Counted from the stretch's first letter, positions 44,549-54,192 are shown. The stretch is DNA of 64,000 bases from Myxococcus sp. RHSTA-1-4 (GCF_020037125.1 NZ_JAIQDG010000003.1:186001-250000); one strand, 5' to 3'. Numbers and translations: made by a program. Notes: generated by a model not told the origin, from the letters alone.

Positions 44549-46060
44549 TCAGGGGAGCCGCCACGTGTAGCCCGCGTCCGGCACGCAGCCCTCGCGCAGG
44601 CGCGACAGCACCACCGGCCCGGACTCGGCCACCACCTCGCCGGGGGCGTACCCGGGAAGGGTGATGACGTGGCTGAAGAGGCCGGAGCCCCGGGGCGGCC
44701 CGTTGGGCGGGTACAGCGGCACCGGCTGGTGGAGGTAACTGTAGCCCCCCGTCCACGCCAGGTGCACCACCTCGATTTTCAGCCCGCACAGGTCGTCGAG
44801 GCGGCTGGCCGCCAGCAGCAGCCGGTTGACGTCCCCCGCGTCGTCCCAGGCGCTGGCCTGGGGACGCGAGTCCTCGTACTGGCCCACGTCCCCGAAGGTG
44901 AGGCGCCCCGCGCGCAGCCCGGACAGCGCCGCCACGGCCACCACGCCCAGCGCCGCCCCGGCGCGCACGCTCCGGGGGCTCCAGCCCGCCAGCAGCGAGT
45001 CCAGGCCCACGCCCGCGAGCGCGGCGAACAGGGGCAGGGCGGGCACCAGGAAGCGCAGCTCCTTGTGCGGCTGGAGCGCGTGCAGCGCGAAGAAGAGGAG
45101 GGTGACGGCCAGCAGGCCCGGAGCCCTGCGCACGGCCAGCAGCGCCAGCACGCCGGTGACGAAGGTGACGGCCGGCATGCCCTGGAAGAGGACGCGGCCG
45201 TAGTAGCTGAAGGGCGCGGTGCCCCAGGCGGACGCCCCGTCCTTCAGGACGTTGAACTCCAGGTAGACGCGCGCCGAGTGGAACCAGCCGCCCCACGTCA
45301 GCCGGTCCAGCAGGCCGTAGACGAAGGCCCACCCGGCGAGCACGGCCAGGGCCTCGCCCGCCACGCGCCACCGCCGCTGCGCCGCGAGCACCGCCAGCAG
45401 GCCCACGCAGAAGACGCCGTTCTGCAGGCGCAGCAGCACCGCCAGCCCCAGCAGGCTCGCCCCCGCCAGCACCGCCCGCCGCGAGCCTCCCCGGGGCAGG
45501 GCCAGCGCCAGCCCCAGCACCACCGGGAGCGCGGACGCATTCTCACTCAGCGCCCGGGGCGCGAAGTAGATGGGCACCGCCGCCAGGGCGAAGAGGGCCG
45601 CGCCCGCCGCCGCCGCTGGCTCGGACGCGCCGTACGCCCGCGCCAGCCGCCAGCTCCCCCAGGCACACGCCGCGCCCAGCAGGGCGAAGAAGGCCTTGGT
45701 GACGTCCAGGTAGACGGACGGGTCCGTGCCGCCGAGCAGGCGGACGAGCCCCATCACCCCCGCCACCAGCCCGGGGAGCGCCCAGTTGCGCGCCCCCTCG
45801 ATGAACTCCCAGGCCTTCAGCCCGTAGCCGAAGACGAGCCGGTGGGCCGGCTCCAGGCTCTGGTACACCTCGTCCGGCCAGTAAATCCCCTCATCGTTGA
45901 GGGCCCAATGAACTCGGAAGGCGGCTCCGGCCACGACGACGGCGGCCAGCAGGGCCCTGCCGAGGAGGCCCTCGGAGATGTCGCCCGTGGGGGCACCGGG
46001 TGAGGCATCGGAGGTGGGAGTGGGTGGCGGGACGGGGGGCACTGTCTCAGGACACCTCAA
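44549..46060 (-). CDS. GT22-type membrane mannosyltransferase-like protein
   Basis: 503 residues, about ten membrane helices. The first loop PDEVYQSLEPAHRLVFGYGLKAWEF matches the HPDE-x-x-QxxExAH-x-x-x-G-x-G-x-x-T/A-WE motif of family GT22 (PIG-B/ALG9/ALG12), which uses dolichyl- or polyprenyl-phosphate mannose; the Asp-Glu pair is present. LQPHKELRFLVPALPL is the second family motif (HKExRF). Start TTG 46060 has GGAG seven nt upstream and is 32 bp from hprK on the other strand. GT22 members are commonest in eukaryotes. The donor and acceptor here are unknown. Confidence 0.82.
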   Translation of the reverse strand: MRCPETVPPVPPPTPTSDASPGAPTGDISEGLLGRALLAAVVVAGAAFRVHWALNDEGIYWPDEVYQSLEPAHRLVFGYGLKAWEFIEGARNWALPGLVAGVMGLVRLLGGTDPSVYLDVTKAFFALLGAACAWGSWRLARAYGASEPAAAAGAALFALAAVPIYFAPRALSENASALPVVLGLALALPRGGSRRAVLAGASLLGLAVLLRLQNGVFCVGLLAVLAAQRRWRVAGEALAVLAGWAFVYGLLDRLTWGGWFHSARVYLEFNVLKDGASAWGTAPFSYYGRVLFQGMPAVTFVTGVLALLAVRRAPGLLAVTLLFFALHALQPHKELRFLVPALPLFAALAGVGLDSLLAGWSPRSVRAGAALGVVAVAALSGLRAGRLTFGDVGQYEDSRPQASAWDDAGDVNRLLLAASRLDDLCGLKIEVVHLAWTGGYSYLHQPVPLYPPNGPPRGSGLFSHVITLPGYAPGEVVAESGPVVLSRLREGCVPDAGYTWRLP

Positions 46061-46092
46061 AAGGGCGCTCCGGTGATATCCACGTCCTGACG

Positions 46093-47058
46093 ATGAAATC
46101 CATCCGCATTTCCCAGCTCCTGGACGACCGCGACTACGACCTGCGCCTGACGCTGGTCGCCGGTTCGGCCGGCCTGTCGCGCACGGTCGCCTCGTCGCGC
46201 ATCCAGAAGCCGGGCCTGGCGCTGGCGGGCTTCACCGAGCACCTCCACCCCCACCGGGTGCAGGTGTTCGGCAACACCGAAATCTCCTACCTGGGCACGT
46301 TGCCGGAGGAGAAGCAGCGGGAGTCGCTCGCCAAGCTCTTCGGGGAGGAGGACCTGGCGTGCGTGGTGGTGACCAAGGACCTGGAGATTCCCCCGGCCCT
46401 CGTCTCCGCGTGTGAGAAGGGGGGCCTGGCGCTGATGAAGACGCCGCTGCTGTCCAGCGAGTTCATCATGCGCGTGCAGACCTTCCTGGACGAGGCGCTC
46501 ACCGAGTCCAGCAGCCTGCACGGGGTGCTGATGGACGTGTTCGGCGTGGGCATCCTGCTGCTGGGCAAGAGCGGCATCGGCAAGAGCGAGATTGCCCTGG
46601 ACCTGGTGATGCGCGCCCACCGGCTGGTGGCGGACGACATCGTGGACGTCATCCGCCGCAAGGGCGCCGTCTACGGGGCCGGCAATCCCGTCATCAAGCA
46701 CCACATGGAAATCCGCGGCCTCGGCATCATCAACATCAAGGACCTGTTCGGGGTTGCCGCGGTCCGTGACCAGAAGAAGATTGAATTGGTCATCGAATTG
46801 CAGGAATGGGACCCGCAGCAGGAGTACGACCGGCTGGGCGTGGACGACAAGCACCTGCAGATTGTCGGGGTGGACATCCCGCTGTCGGTGGTACCCGTGC
46901 GTCCCGGCCGTAACATGGCGACCATCATCGAGGTGGCCGCCCGCAACCAGCTGCTGAAGCAGCAGGGTCACCACTCGGCGCGTGAGTTCGCCGAGCGGCT
47001 CAACCGTGCCATCGCCGAAGGGGCGATGCGCCGTACCTTGGGAGAAGAGGTCGAGTGA
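46093..47058 (+). CDS. hprK: HPr kinase/phosphorylase
   Basis: 321 residues from ATG 46093; upstream codons to 46000 are open but overlap the divergent gene. Bifunctional kinase/phosphorylase for the regulatory Ser of HPr. Walker A GKSGIGKSE, then RLVADDIVDVIRR and the hallmark MEIRGLGIINIKDLFG. In proteobacteria without sugar repression by HPr-Ser-P it usually belongs to the PTS-Ntr branch. It is coupled to rapZ by a 4-bp overlap. Confidence 0.95.
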   Translation: MKSIRISQLLDDRDYDLRLTLVAGSAGLSRTVASSRIQKPGLALAGFTEHLHPHRVQVFGNTEISYLGTLPEEKQRESLAKLFGEEDLACVVVTKDLEIPPALVSACEKGGLALMKTPLLSSEFIMRVQTFLDEALTESSSLHGVLMDVFGVGILLLGKSGIGKSEIALDLVMRAHRLVADDIVDVIRRKGAVYGAGNPVIKHHMEIRGLGIINIKDLFGVAAVRDQKKIELVIELQEWDPQQEYDRLGVDDKHLQIVGVDIPLSVVPVRPGRNMATIIEVAARNQLLKQQGHHSAREFAERLNRAIAEGAMRRTLGEEVE

Positions 47059-47918
47059 CCGCGCCCGCGAAGCAAGTCGTCGTCATCACCGGCATGTCCG
47101 GCTCCGGAAAGTCCACGGCCATCCGGGCGCTGGAGGATGCGGGGTTCTTCTGCATCGACAACCTGCCGGTGGTGCTGCTGCCCAAGCTGATGGAGCTGGC
47201 GGGTGGCGGCAACACGGAGCGCATGGCGCTGGTGGTGGACGTGCGGGAAGGCGTCTTCCTCAAGGACGCCCCGCACATGCTGGACGAGGTCCGCCGCGCC
47301 GGCCATCAGGTGGAGGTCCTCTTCCTGGACTCCAGCGATGACAGCCTCATGCGCCGCTTCAGCGAGACGCGCCGCCGCCACCCGCTGGCGCCCAATGGCT
47401 CCGTCGCCGAGGGCATCCTGCTGGAGCGCCAGGAGCTGCGTGACTTGCGCGAGCTGGCCGACCAGGTCATCGACTCGTCCGCGCTGAACGTCCATGACTT
47501 GAAGCGCATGGTGCAGGCGCGCTTCAGCCCGGAGCCGGCGGCGGGGCCCAGCCTGTCCATCATGTCGTTCGGCTACCGGTACGGGGTGCCGCCGCAGGCG
47601 GACCTGGTGCTGGACGTGCGCTTTTTGCCCAACCCGTACTTCATCCCGGAGCTGAAGGGGCTGACGGGCAAGGTGCCGAAGGTGGCCGCGTACGTGCTGG
47701 ACCGCGAGGAGACACAGCAGTTCCTCGACAAGGTGGTGGACCTCTGCCGCTTCCTCTTCCCGCGCTACCAGAAGGAGGGGAAGGCGTACCTCACGGTGGC
47801 GCTGGGGTGCACGGGCGGCAAGCACCGCTCGGTGGCGATTGCGGCCGAGCTGACGCGGCGCCTGCAGGACGCGAACACCCGCGTCCAGCTCTGGGACCGC
47901 GACATGGAGAAGGAGTAG
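47055..47918 (+). CDS. rapZ: RNase adapter RapZ (YvcJ family nucleotide-binding protein)
   Basis: 287 residues; GTG 47055 overlaps the hprK TGA. Walker A GMSGSGKSTAIRALEDAGFFCIDNLPVVLLPKL is highly typical; C-terminal IMSFGYRYGVPPQADLVLDVRFLPNPYF and GCTGGKHRSVAIAAEL are the family's RNA/ligand-binding domain. In E. coli RapZ guides RNase E to GlmZ; the target here is unknown. Confidence 0.95.
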   Translation: MTAPAKQVVVITGMSGSGKSTAIRALEDAGFFCIDNLPVVLLPKLMELAGGGNTERMALVVDVREGVFLKDAPHMLDEVRRAGHQVEVLFLDSSDDSLMRRFSETRRRHPLAPNGSVAEGILLERQELRDLRELADQVIDSSALNVHDLKRMVQARFSPEPAAGPSLSIMSFGYRYGVPPQADLVLDVRFLPNPYFIPELKGLTGKVPKVAAYVLDREETQQFLDKVVDLCRFLFPRYQKEGKAYLTVALGCTGGKHRSVAIAAELTRRLQDANTRVQLWDRDMEKE

Positions 47919-47923
47919 GGCGC

Positions 47924-48901
47924 CTAGCTGGACTCGCTGACGCTGAAGCGCCGGCTGCCGTGTCCGCCGTTATTGCCGAGCGCGACCGCGTCGTTGAGGT
48001 TCTGGCGCACCAGCGCATTCCGCTCCTGCTGCGTGTCGGCCTCCTGCCGCTTGTCCAGCACGAGGATGCCGCCGCTGCCATGCTGCTGGTGGCCCCTCGC
48101 GGTGGCCTGCTGGAGGTCCTTCGCGGACACCCAGTACTCGCCGTGGACGGGGTCCTTCACGCGGTACTTGTCATCCGAGGGGTCCGCCGTCCCACCGGAG
48201 TTGAAGCCGTCAATGGTCACCCAGTGCAGCCCGCCGGGCTCCCTCAACTTCTCCCCAGGAGCCAGGGCTGAATTGAGGAGGGTGTTGGAGTCCACCATCG
48301 CCATGACGAGCTGACCGGACTGCAGCGCCCCGCTGACGACCTTGGGGTCGGCGATGCTCGCGCCCTTCGTGATGTCGATGCCCAGGCTGCCCAGCAGCGC
48401 GCCCATCTCCTGCGCGGTGACGCCGTCATCCAGGTTGACCGCCAGGTCGTCGCCCCCGAGGCCGAACATGTTGACGGTCGTGGCGTTGTTGCGGACCTCT
48501 TTGAGCTCCTGCTTCTCGGTGCGGGGGGCCGCGTCCCCGCAGCTCGCCTTGTTGACGAAGGCCAGGCTCGCCTCGCCGCAGCCCCCCTCGAGGGAGCTCT
48601 GCGCGACAGCGGCCTTCTCGGGCGCCCAGCCCTGCGTTACCTGGGCCTGGGCCGCCTCGTTCGTGGGTGCGGGCTGACCCTGGGAGGAGACCAGCGTCGA
48701 CCACGAAGGCTCCGGCGGGGTGAGCTGGGGCATCTGCGGGTTCGCCGCGGCGGCCGGCTGGAAGCTGTCTTGGGCCGCCCCCGCGCTCGCGCCCTGGGGC
48801 GCCGCGGGGGCTGGAGCTGGCGCGGGAGCCGGCGCCGGCGCGGGAGCCGGGGCCTCTCTGTGCCGCGCGCGGTTGAAGAAGATGTTGAAGTTGATGGGCA
48901 T
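47924..48901 (-). CDS. papain-fold/C39-like protein with Ala-Pro N-terminal tract
   Basis: 325 residues. The N-terminus MPINFNIFFNRARHREAP is followed by an (AP)n tract encoded by a hexanucleotide repeat near 48800-48850, with no signal peptide. The C-terminal domain has Cys in GGCGEASLAFVN, His in GGLHWVTIDGFNS and Asp in YRVKDPVHGEYW, the order of a papain-like catalytic triad of the C39 type. A Cys protease or amidase acting as a non-classically exported effector is possible. No immunity or secretion gene is adjacent. Confidence 0.6.
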   Translation of the reverse strand: MPINFNIFFNRARHREAPAPAPAPAPAPAPAPAAPQGASAGAAQDSFQPAAAANPQMPQLTPPEPSWSTLVSSQGQPAPTNEAAQAQVTQGWAPEKAAVAQSSLEGGCGEASLAFVNKASCGDAAPRTEKQELKEVRNNATTVNMFGLGGDDLAVNLDDGVTAQEMGALLGSLGIDITKGASIADPKVVSGALQSGQLVMAMVDSNTLLNSALAPGEKLREPGGLHWVTIDGFNSGGTADPSDDKYRVKDPVHGEYWVSAKDLQQATARGHQQHGSGGILVLDKRQEADTQQERNALVRQNLNDAVALGNNGGHGSRRFSVSESS

Positions 48902-49064
48902 GGCGGACCCTCCCCTGTGTTCTTCGCCTGCGCCATTATCGAGTTGAACCCCAATTCAGTTGCTAGGGAAGCCGGGGGTTCCTGTCAGGTCCTGGACGGG
49001 GTACGGGGAAACCCGGATGCAGTCGAATGCGGGCGCACCGGAACTTCACCGATACACTGCCCGC

Positions 49065-51872
49065 ATGGTCGACAGAGATGATGCGGGCTCCGCCGGGGGA
49101 ACCGGAGCGGAGCCGCCGACGAAGCTGACGGGCTCCGCGGGCGAGGACGGGCCGCCGCCCAGTGCGCCCGGGACGTCGCGGTACCACACCGGGCGCGACG
49201 GAGCGGCCTCGCCGCGCGGCACGCTCGGTGCGCGGGTGGGCCGGTTCATCCCGCTGAAGCTGCTGGGCCAGGGCGGCATGGGCGTGGTGTACGCGGCCTA
49301 TGACCCGGACCTGGACCGCAAGGTGGCGCTCAAGCTGCTGCGCGTGGCGGAGCCGGACGCGGACCTGGAGGCGGGGAGGACGCGGCTGTTGCGCGAGGCG
49401 CAGGCCATGGCCCGCATCTCCCATCCCAACGTCATCCCCGTCTTCGAGGTGGGGACGTGGGACGGGCAGGTCTTCGTCACCATGGAGATGGTGGAGGGCG
49501 GCACGCTGCGCGACTGGCTGAGGGAGAAGCCGCGCTCGTGGCGGGAGGTGCTGCAGACGTACCTGGCGGCGGGGCGCGGGCTGGAAGCGGCGCACGCGGC
49601 GGGGCTGGTGCACCGCGACTTCAAGCCCACCAACGTGCTGGTGGGCCGCGACGGGCGCGTCTTCGTCACCGACTTCGGGCTGGCCCGGCCGGTGGGGAGC
49701 CTCGAGCCGGACGCCGGGCTCGCGCGGGCGCTGGTGCCTTCGTCGGAGGGCTCCTCGCAGCGGCTGTACGAGCCGTTGACCCGGGCCGGCGCGGTGATGG
49801 GCACGCCGCCCTTCATGTCGCCCGAGCAGTTCCGGGGCGAGGTGGTGGACGCGCGCTCGGACCAGTTCAGCTTCTGCTCCGCGCTGTACCGGGCGCTCTA
49901 CGGGACGCGCCCCTTCGACCCGGACGAGCTGTCGAAGGCGGCGAAGTCGCTGCGCCCCTCGGCGGAGGACCCGGAGCGGACCTCGACGCTGGAGCGGCCT
50001 CTCCAGGTGCCGTCGCCCATCCAGGAGCCCCCGCGCGACTCGAAGGTGCCCGCGTGGGTGCGGCGCGCGGTGATGCGGGGCCTGTCGCTGGAGCCGGACG
50101 GCCGCTTCTCCTCCATGGCGGAGCTGCTGGAGGCGCTGTCGCAGGAGCAGCACCTGGCGAGGCGGCGCAGGCTGGGCGGAGGCGCGGTGGCCGCGGCGGC
50201 GCTGGTGGCGGCGGTGGGTGGGGTGGTGGCGTGGCAGTCCCGCGTGTGCGCGGGGGCGGAGGGGCTCGTGGCGGAGAGCTGGGGTCCGGCGGCGAGGCAG
50301 CGGGTGACGGCGGCCTTCGCGGCCACGGGGAGTCCGGTGGCGGCGGACATGGCGGCGCGGGTGGGCGGAGTGCTGGACGCGTACGCGAGCACGTGGGCGC
50401 GGCAGCACACGGAGGCGTGCGAGGCGACGCGGGTGCACGAGGTGCAGACGGAGGAGCTGCTGTCCCATCGGGTGGTGTGCCTGGAGCGGCGGCGGAAGGA
50501 CCTGCGGGCGCTGGTGGACGCGCTGGCGGGCGTGGAGCGGCCGGGGGTGGAGAAGGCGCTGGACGCGGCGTACGCGCTGCCGTCGCCGCTGGACTGCGCG
50601 GATCTGGAGGCACTCACCGGCCAGCAGCCGCGCCCGGCGGACCCGGCGAAGCGCGCGGAGCTGGAGGCGCTGGAGGGCGGGCTGGCGGAGGTGAAGGCGC
50701 TGCTGGACACGAGCCGCCTGCCGCAGGCGCTGGAGAAGGCGCGCGCGCTGGAGCCGAAGGTGGTGGCCACGGGCTACCTGCCGCTGGTGGCGGAGGCGCG
50801 CTTCCACCTGGGCTGGTTGCAGGCGTCGCAGGGGCAGAAGGAGCAGGGGGCGGCGCTGCTGGAGCAGGCCGTCTTCGACGCGGAGGCGGGGCGCGCGGAC
50901 CGGCTGGAGGTGTCCGTCCTCAACAAGTTGCTCTACGTGGAGGGCGAGCGCGAGCGCTTCGAGCACGCCTCGCGGTGGGCGCGGCTGGGGCATGCGACGC
51001 TGAAGCGGCTCGGCGGTGACGCGGTGCTGGAGTCGGACCTGCTGGTGAACGGGGCGAACGTCGCGCTGATGGAGGGCCGGGCCGAGGACGCGCGCGGGCT
51101 GCTGGAGCAGGCGTCGGGGCTGCTGGCGAAGACGCTGGAGCCGGGGCACCCGAAGCGGGCGCGGGTGACCTTCACGCTGGGGCGGACGCTGCTGGAGATG
51201 GGAGCGTACGCCGGCGCGGCGAAGGTGCTGGAGGAGGCGCTGGCGCAGACGGAGGCGGCGCTGGGGCGGAAGCACCTGGACGTGGCGCGGCGTCACCAGG
51301 CGCTGTCCATGGCGCTGCGCGAGCAGAAGGACTTCACGAAGGCGCTGGAGCACGCGCGGGCGTCGGTGGCCATCCAGCGGGAGCTGCTCGGCGACGGGCA
51401 CGTGAAGGTGGCGGAGGCGCTCGACGAGGAGGGAATGAGCCTGCTCGGGCTCGGGCGCTACGAGGAAGCGCTGAAGGTCTACGAGGAGGCGCTGGCGGTG
51501 AAGCAGCGGCGGTTGGCGCCGGGGGCGGAGGAGCTCCAGTACTCGTATGACGGCGTGGGCCAGGCGCTGCTGGGGTTGGGGAAGACGCGCGAGGCGCTGG
51601 AGCCGCTACGCCAGGCGGTGAGTTTCGCCGATGCGGAGGAGGACTCGCTGGGCGAGTCGGGCTTCGCGCTGGCGCAGGCGCTGTACAAAGAGGGCCAGTC
51701 CGCGGAGGCGCGGGTGGAGGCGGCGAAGGCGACGGAGCGCTTCACCGCGGCGGGCCGGGCCCCGCGCGCCGAGGCGGTGCGGAGCTGGCTGGAGTCACTG
51801 CCTCCGGAGGAGGTGGTCAAGGAGAAGCCAGCGAAGAAGCCCTCCCGCGTGGTGAAGAAGCGGCGGAAGTAG
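49065..51872 (+). CDS. Ser/Thr protein kinase with TPR sensor region
   Basis: 935 residues from ATG 49065. Kinase domain ~60-345: GQGGMGVVYAAYD, VALK, HRDFKPTNVL (catalytic Asp), DFGLARPVG, MSPEQF; all key residues are present. One membrane helix ~365-385 (GGAVAAAALVAAVGGVVAW), then a ~550-residue helical part with at least six TPRs (VTFTLGRTLLEMGAYAGAAKVLEEAL, VAEALDEEGMSLLGLGRYEEALKVYEEAL), probably periplasmic. This kinase-TM-TPR order is common in myxobacteria. Confidence 0.92.
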   Translation: MVDRDDAGSAGGTGAEPPTKLTGSAGEDGPPPSAPGTSRYHTGRDGAASPRGTLGARVGRFIPLKLLGQGGMGVVYAAYDPDLDRKVALKLLRVAEPDADLEAGRTRLLREAQAMARISHPNVIPVFEVGTWDGQVFVTMEMVEGGTLRDWLREKPRSWREVLQTYLAAGRGLEAAHAAGLVHRDFKPTNVLVGRDGRVFVTDFGLARPVGSLEPDAGLARALVPSSEGSSQRLYEPLTRAGAVMGTPPFMSPEQFRGEVVDARSDQFSFCSALYRALYGTRPFDPDELSKAAKSLRPSAEDPERTSTLERPLQVPSPIQEPPRDSKVPAWVRRAVMRGLSLEPDGRFSSMAELLEALSQEQHLARRRRLGGGAVAAAALVAAVGGVVAWQSRVCAGAEGLVAESWGPAARQRVTAAFAATGSPVAADMAARVGGVLDAYASTWARQHTEACEATRVHEVQTEELLSHRVVCLERRRKDLRALVDALAGVERPGVEKALDAAYALPSPLDCADLEALTGQQPRPADPAKRAELEALEGGLAEVKALLDTSRLPQALEKARALEPKVVATGYLPLVAEARFHLGWLQASQGQKEQGAALLEQAVFDAEAGRADRLEVSVLNKLLYVEGERERFEHASRWARLGHATLKRLGGDAVLESDLLVNGANVALMEGRAEDARGLLEQASGLLAKTLEPGHPKRARVTFTLGRTLLEMGAYAGAAKVLEEALAQTEAALGRKHLDVARRHQALSMALREQKDFTKALEHARASVAIQRELLGDGHVKVAEALDEEGMSLLGLGRYEEALKVYEEALAVKQRRLAPGAEELQYSYDGVGQALLGLGKTREALEPLRQAVSFADAEEDSLGESGFALAQALYKEGQSAEARVEAAKATERFTAAGRAPRAEAVRSWLESLPPEEVVKEKPAKKPSRVVKKRRK

Positions 51873-51879
51873 GAACCGC

Positions 51880-52656
51880 ATGGGACTCTCGGATTCACAG
51901 GTCGAGCAGTTCATCGAGGACGGCTTCGTTCGCCTCGACTGTGCCTTCCCGCGCGAGCTGGCGGATGAGGTCCGCGAGCTTCTCTGGCGCGACACGGGCT
52001 GTTCGCCGGACGACCCGGCGACGTGGACCCGGCCCGTCGTCCGTCTGGGCGAATACGCGCAGGAGCCCTTCCGGCGCGCGGCGAACACACCCCGGCTCCA
52101 TGCCGCCTTCGACCAATTGGTGGGCCCCGGGCGCTGGCTGCCCCGAGCCAGCCTCGGCTCGTTCCCGGTCCGCTTCCCGAGCTCCGAATCCCCAGGCGAC
52201 GACGGCTGGCACGTCGACGCCAGCTTCCCGGGAGAGGACCCGTCCTCCTTCTTCTCCTGGCGGGTGAACGTGACGTCGCGAGGGCGAGCCCTGCTGATGC
52301 TCTTCCTCTTCTCCGACGTGAGCGAGGACGACGCCCCTACGCGCATCCGCGTCGGCTCGCACCGGGAGGTGGCCCGGTTGCTGGAGCCGGAGGGCGAGGC
52401 CGGCCTGTCCTTCATGGAGCTCGCCGGGAAGCTGCACGTCACGGAAGCGTGCCCGCTCGCACTCGCCACGGGAGAGGCCGGCACCGTCTACCTCTGCCAC
52501 CCCTTCATCGTGCACGCCGCCCAGCCACACCGGGGAACGCGGCCCCGCTTCATGGCCCAGCCGCCGCTGTTCCCCTCCCGGCCCTTCCACCTCCAGCGCG
52601 AGGACGGCGCCGCATCCCCCGTGGAACTCGCCATCCAGCGCGCATTGAAGCGCTGA
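51880..52656 (+). CDS. phytanoyl-CoA dioxygenase (PhyH) family protein
   Basis: 258 residues, 7 bp after the kinase stop, hence in its operon. Fe(II)/2-oxoglutarate oxygenase fold: N-terminal QVEQFIEDGFVRLDCAFP, iron ligands H-x-D in GWHVDASF, distal His in HPFIVHAAQPHRG followed by an Arg (RPRF) for 2-oxoglutarate. The hydroxylated substrate is unknown. Co-expression with a kinase is notable and could mean control by phosphorylation. Confidence 0.85.
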   Translation: MGLSDSQVEQFIEDGFVRLDCAFPRELADEVRELLWRDTGCSPDDPATWTRPVVRLGEYAQEPFRRAANTPRLHAAFDQLVGPGRWLPRASLGSFPVRFPSSESPGDDGWHVDASFPGEDPSSFFSWRVNVTSRGRALLMLFLFSDVSEDDAPTRIRVGSHREVARLLEPEGEAGLSFMELAGKLHVTEACPLALATGEAGTVYLCHPFIVHAAQPHRGTRPRFMAQPPLFPSRPFHLQREDGAASPVELAIQRALKR

Positions 52657-52710
52657 GCGGCGGCGAGGGAGCCCAAGGTCAGCGCCATGGGCCCCCGGTG
52701 CTACGTCGAC

Positions 52711-54063
52711 TCAGGAGTCGTAGCCGGACTCACCCACCAGCAGGAGCACCTTGCGGGTGTTCGGGTAGTACAGCAGGGTGAAGTCCTCGAAGGCGTGGCA
52801 GTTGTGGCAGGGAATCTCATTCGAGCCCATCCACGCCTGGATGGGGCCGGTGCCAGCGAAGTCATCGAGCGCGGACATCAGCGCGGCGCCCCGCGTGTCG
52901 CCACCAAAGGTCAGGCCGCCGCGGTCGGTGACCTGTCCCCACTCGAAGTCCGGCAGGTAAAGGCCCATGTCGCTGAACTGCTGCCACAGCGCCTGGAGCG
53001 TCACCGGCGCGGCGGGGCACTGCGGGGTGCTGTAGGCATTGATGGTGTTGATGACGGACCAGGAGTAGGCGCCGGAGCCGGCGTTCCACGCCACCCGCGC
53101 GGGCTCCAGCGACGAGGCATCGAGCTGCGTGAGCGACAGGGGCTGCGGCGGAATCAGGTCACAGGTGGTCGCGTACATGCAGCGCGAGACCTCGCGATAG
53201 GCGCCGCACACCCCGAAGTCCGTCGTGCCCGCGGGCTGCGAGTGGATGCAGTTGTAGACCGCGAGCGGGCACACGTCGGACGGCCACACCTCGTACGGGT
53301 CGCCGTCGGTGACCGCGAGCTCCGTCACGCGCGCCACCAGCCGCGCCGTCTTCTGCGCCGTCGTGCCGTCCGCGAGCGTGGCGCTGAAGGTGAGCGGCAC
53401 GGTGTGCGGGTCGACGGCCTGGTACACGGCCGGGTACTGCCAGTCCAGGCGGAAGGTGTCCGCGTCCACGGGGGAGACCACCGGCACGCCATCGGGCGCG
53501 GTGACGGACAGCGCACTGGCGGCCACGTCCACCTTGCCCCGGTAGACGAGGACGTCGGCGCCGTTGCGCACGTAGACCGGGTCTACCTTCTCGTCGATGA
53601 AGAGGGCGCTGGACCCGCGGAAGTCGAAGAACCGCGGGGCGACCACGATGCGGGCGTAGTACCGGTTGGGCGTGCCCGTGAAGGTGTCGACGGAGATGAA
53701 GAGGGGCAGGCCGGACAGCACCGTGTTCAGCTCGTGGCCCTCGCGCAGCACCACCTCGAACCGGCGCTCGCTGATGATGTTCGTCTCGCCGAAGATGTCG
53801 TCGGGGACGAAGCTGAACACGTTCTCCAGATAGCGGTTGGAGGTCGCGCGGAGGACGAGCACGCGCTCGCCGTTGCGCTCCTCGAAGGTGCCCAGCGTCT
53901 CGAAGCTGAGCTCGTTGTCGCCGATGGCCGAGTAGAGGCGGGTGACCGCCGCGGCGCCGGTGGTGGTGCCGAGCTCCTCCGCCGGCTCGGTATCCAGGGT
54001 GGGGTTGCACGCCGTCGCCCCGAAGGCGAGCAGACAGGCGAGCGCCAGATTGCGAAGCATCAT
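52711..54063 (-). CDS. exported lipoprotein of unknown function
   Basis: 450 residues. Lipobox GATAC (Cys 19). Beta-rich N-terminal half (VLVLRATSNRYLENVFSF, ALFIDEKVDPVYVRNGADVLVYRG), Cys-containing middle, and a C-terminal segment IPCHNCHAFEDF. The CHNCH could be read as a CxxCH c-type haem motif with four residues, but the spacing CxxC-H is PCHNCH, which fits CHNCH; whether haem is bound is open. No family recognised. It is divergent from the nSTAND gene across 126 bp. Confidence 0.65.
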   Translation of the reverse strand: MMLRNLALACLLAFGATACNPTLDTEPAEELGTTTGAAAVTRLYSAIGDNELSFETLGTFEERNGERVLVLRATSNRYLENVFSFVPDDIFGETNIISERRFEVVLREGHELNTVLSGLPLFISVDTFTGTPNRYYARIVVAPRFFDFRGSSALFIDEKVDPVYVRNGADVLVYRGKVDVAASALSVTAPDGVPVVSPVDADTFRLDWQYPAVYQAVDPHTVPLTFSATLADGTTAQKTARLVARVTELAVTDGDPYEVWPSDVCPLAVYNCIHSQPAGTTDFGVCGAYREVSRCMYATTCDLIPPQPLSLTQLDASSLEPARVAWNAGSGAYSWSVINTINAYSTPQCPAAPVTLQALWQQFSDMGLYLPDFEWGQVTDRGGLTFGGDTRGAALMSALDDFAGTGPIQAWMGSNEIPCHNCHAFEDFTLLYYPNTRKVLLLVGESGYDS

Positions 54064-54192
54064 GATGGCTCTCCAGGGTGGAAAGTCCCCGGATTACCAC
54101 AGGCTCCTGACTGTCCCTTCCCACGCTTGTGTCGGTTCTGTCACGACGTGGGCCGCCTTGTGTCCCGCGCGTGTTAACGTCCTCGGCGAGTG

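Noticed and set aside
48963..51401. 812-codon minus-strand ORF opposite the TPR kinase
   Set aside because: Arg/His/Leu-rich shadow without domains.
52711..54063. c-type cytochrome call for the lipoprotein with CHNCH
   Set aside because: A single short motif near the C-terminus in a beta-rich protein, without other cytochrome features; kept only as a remark.
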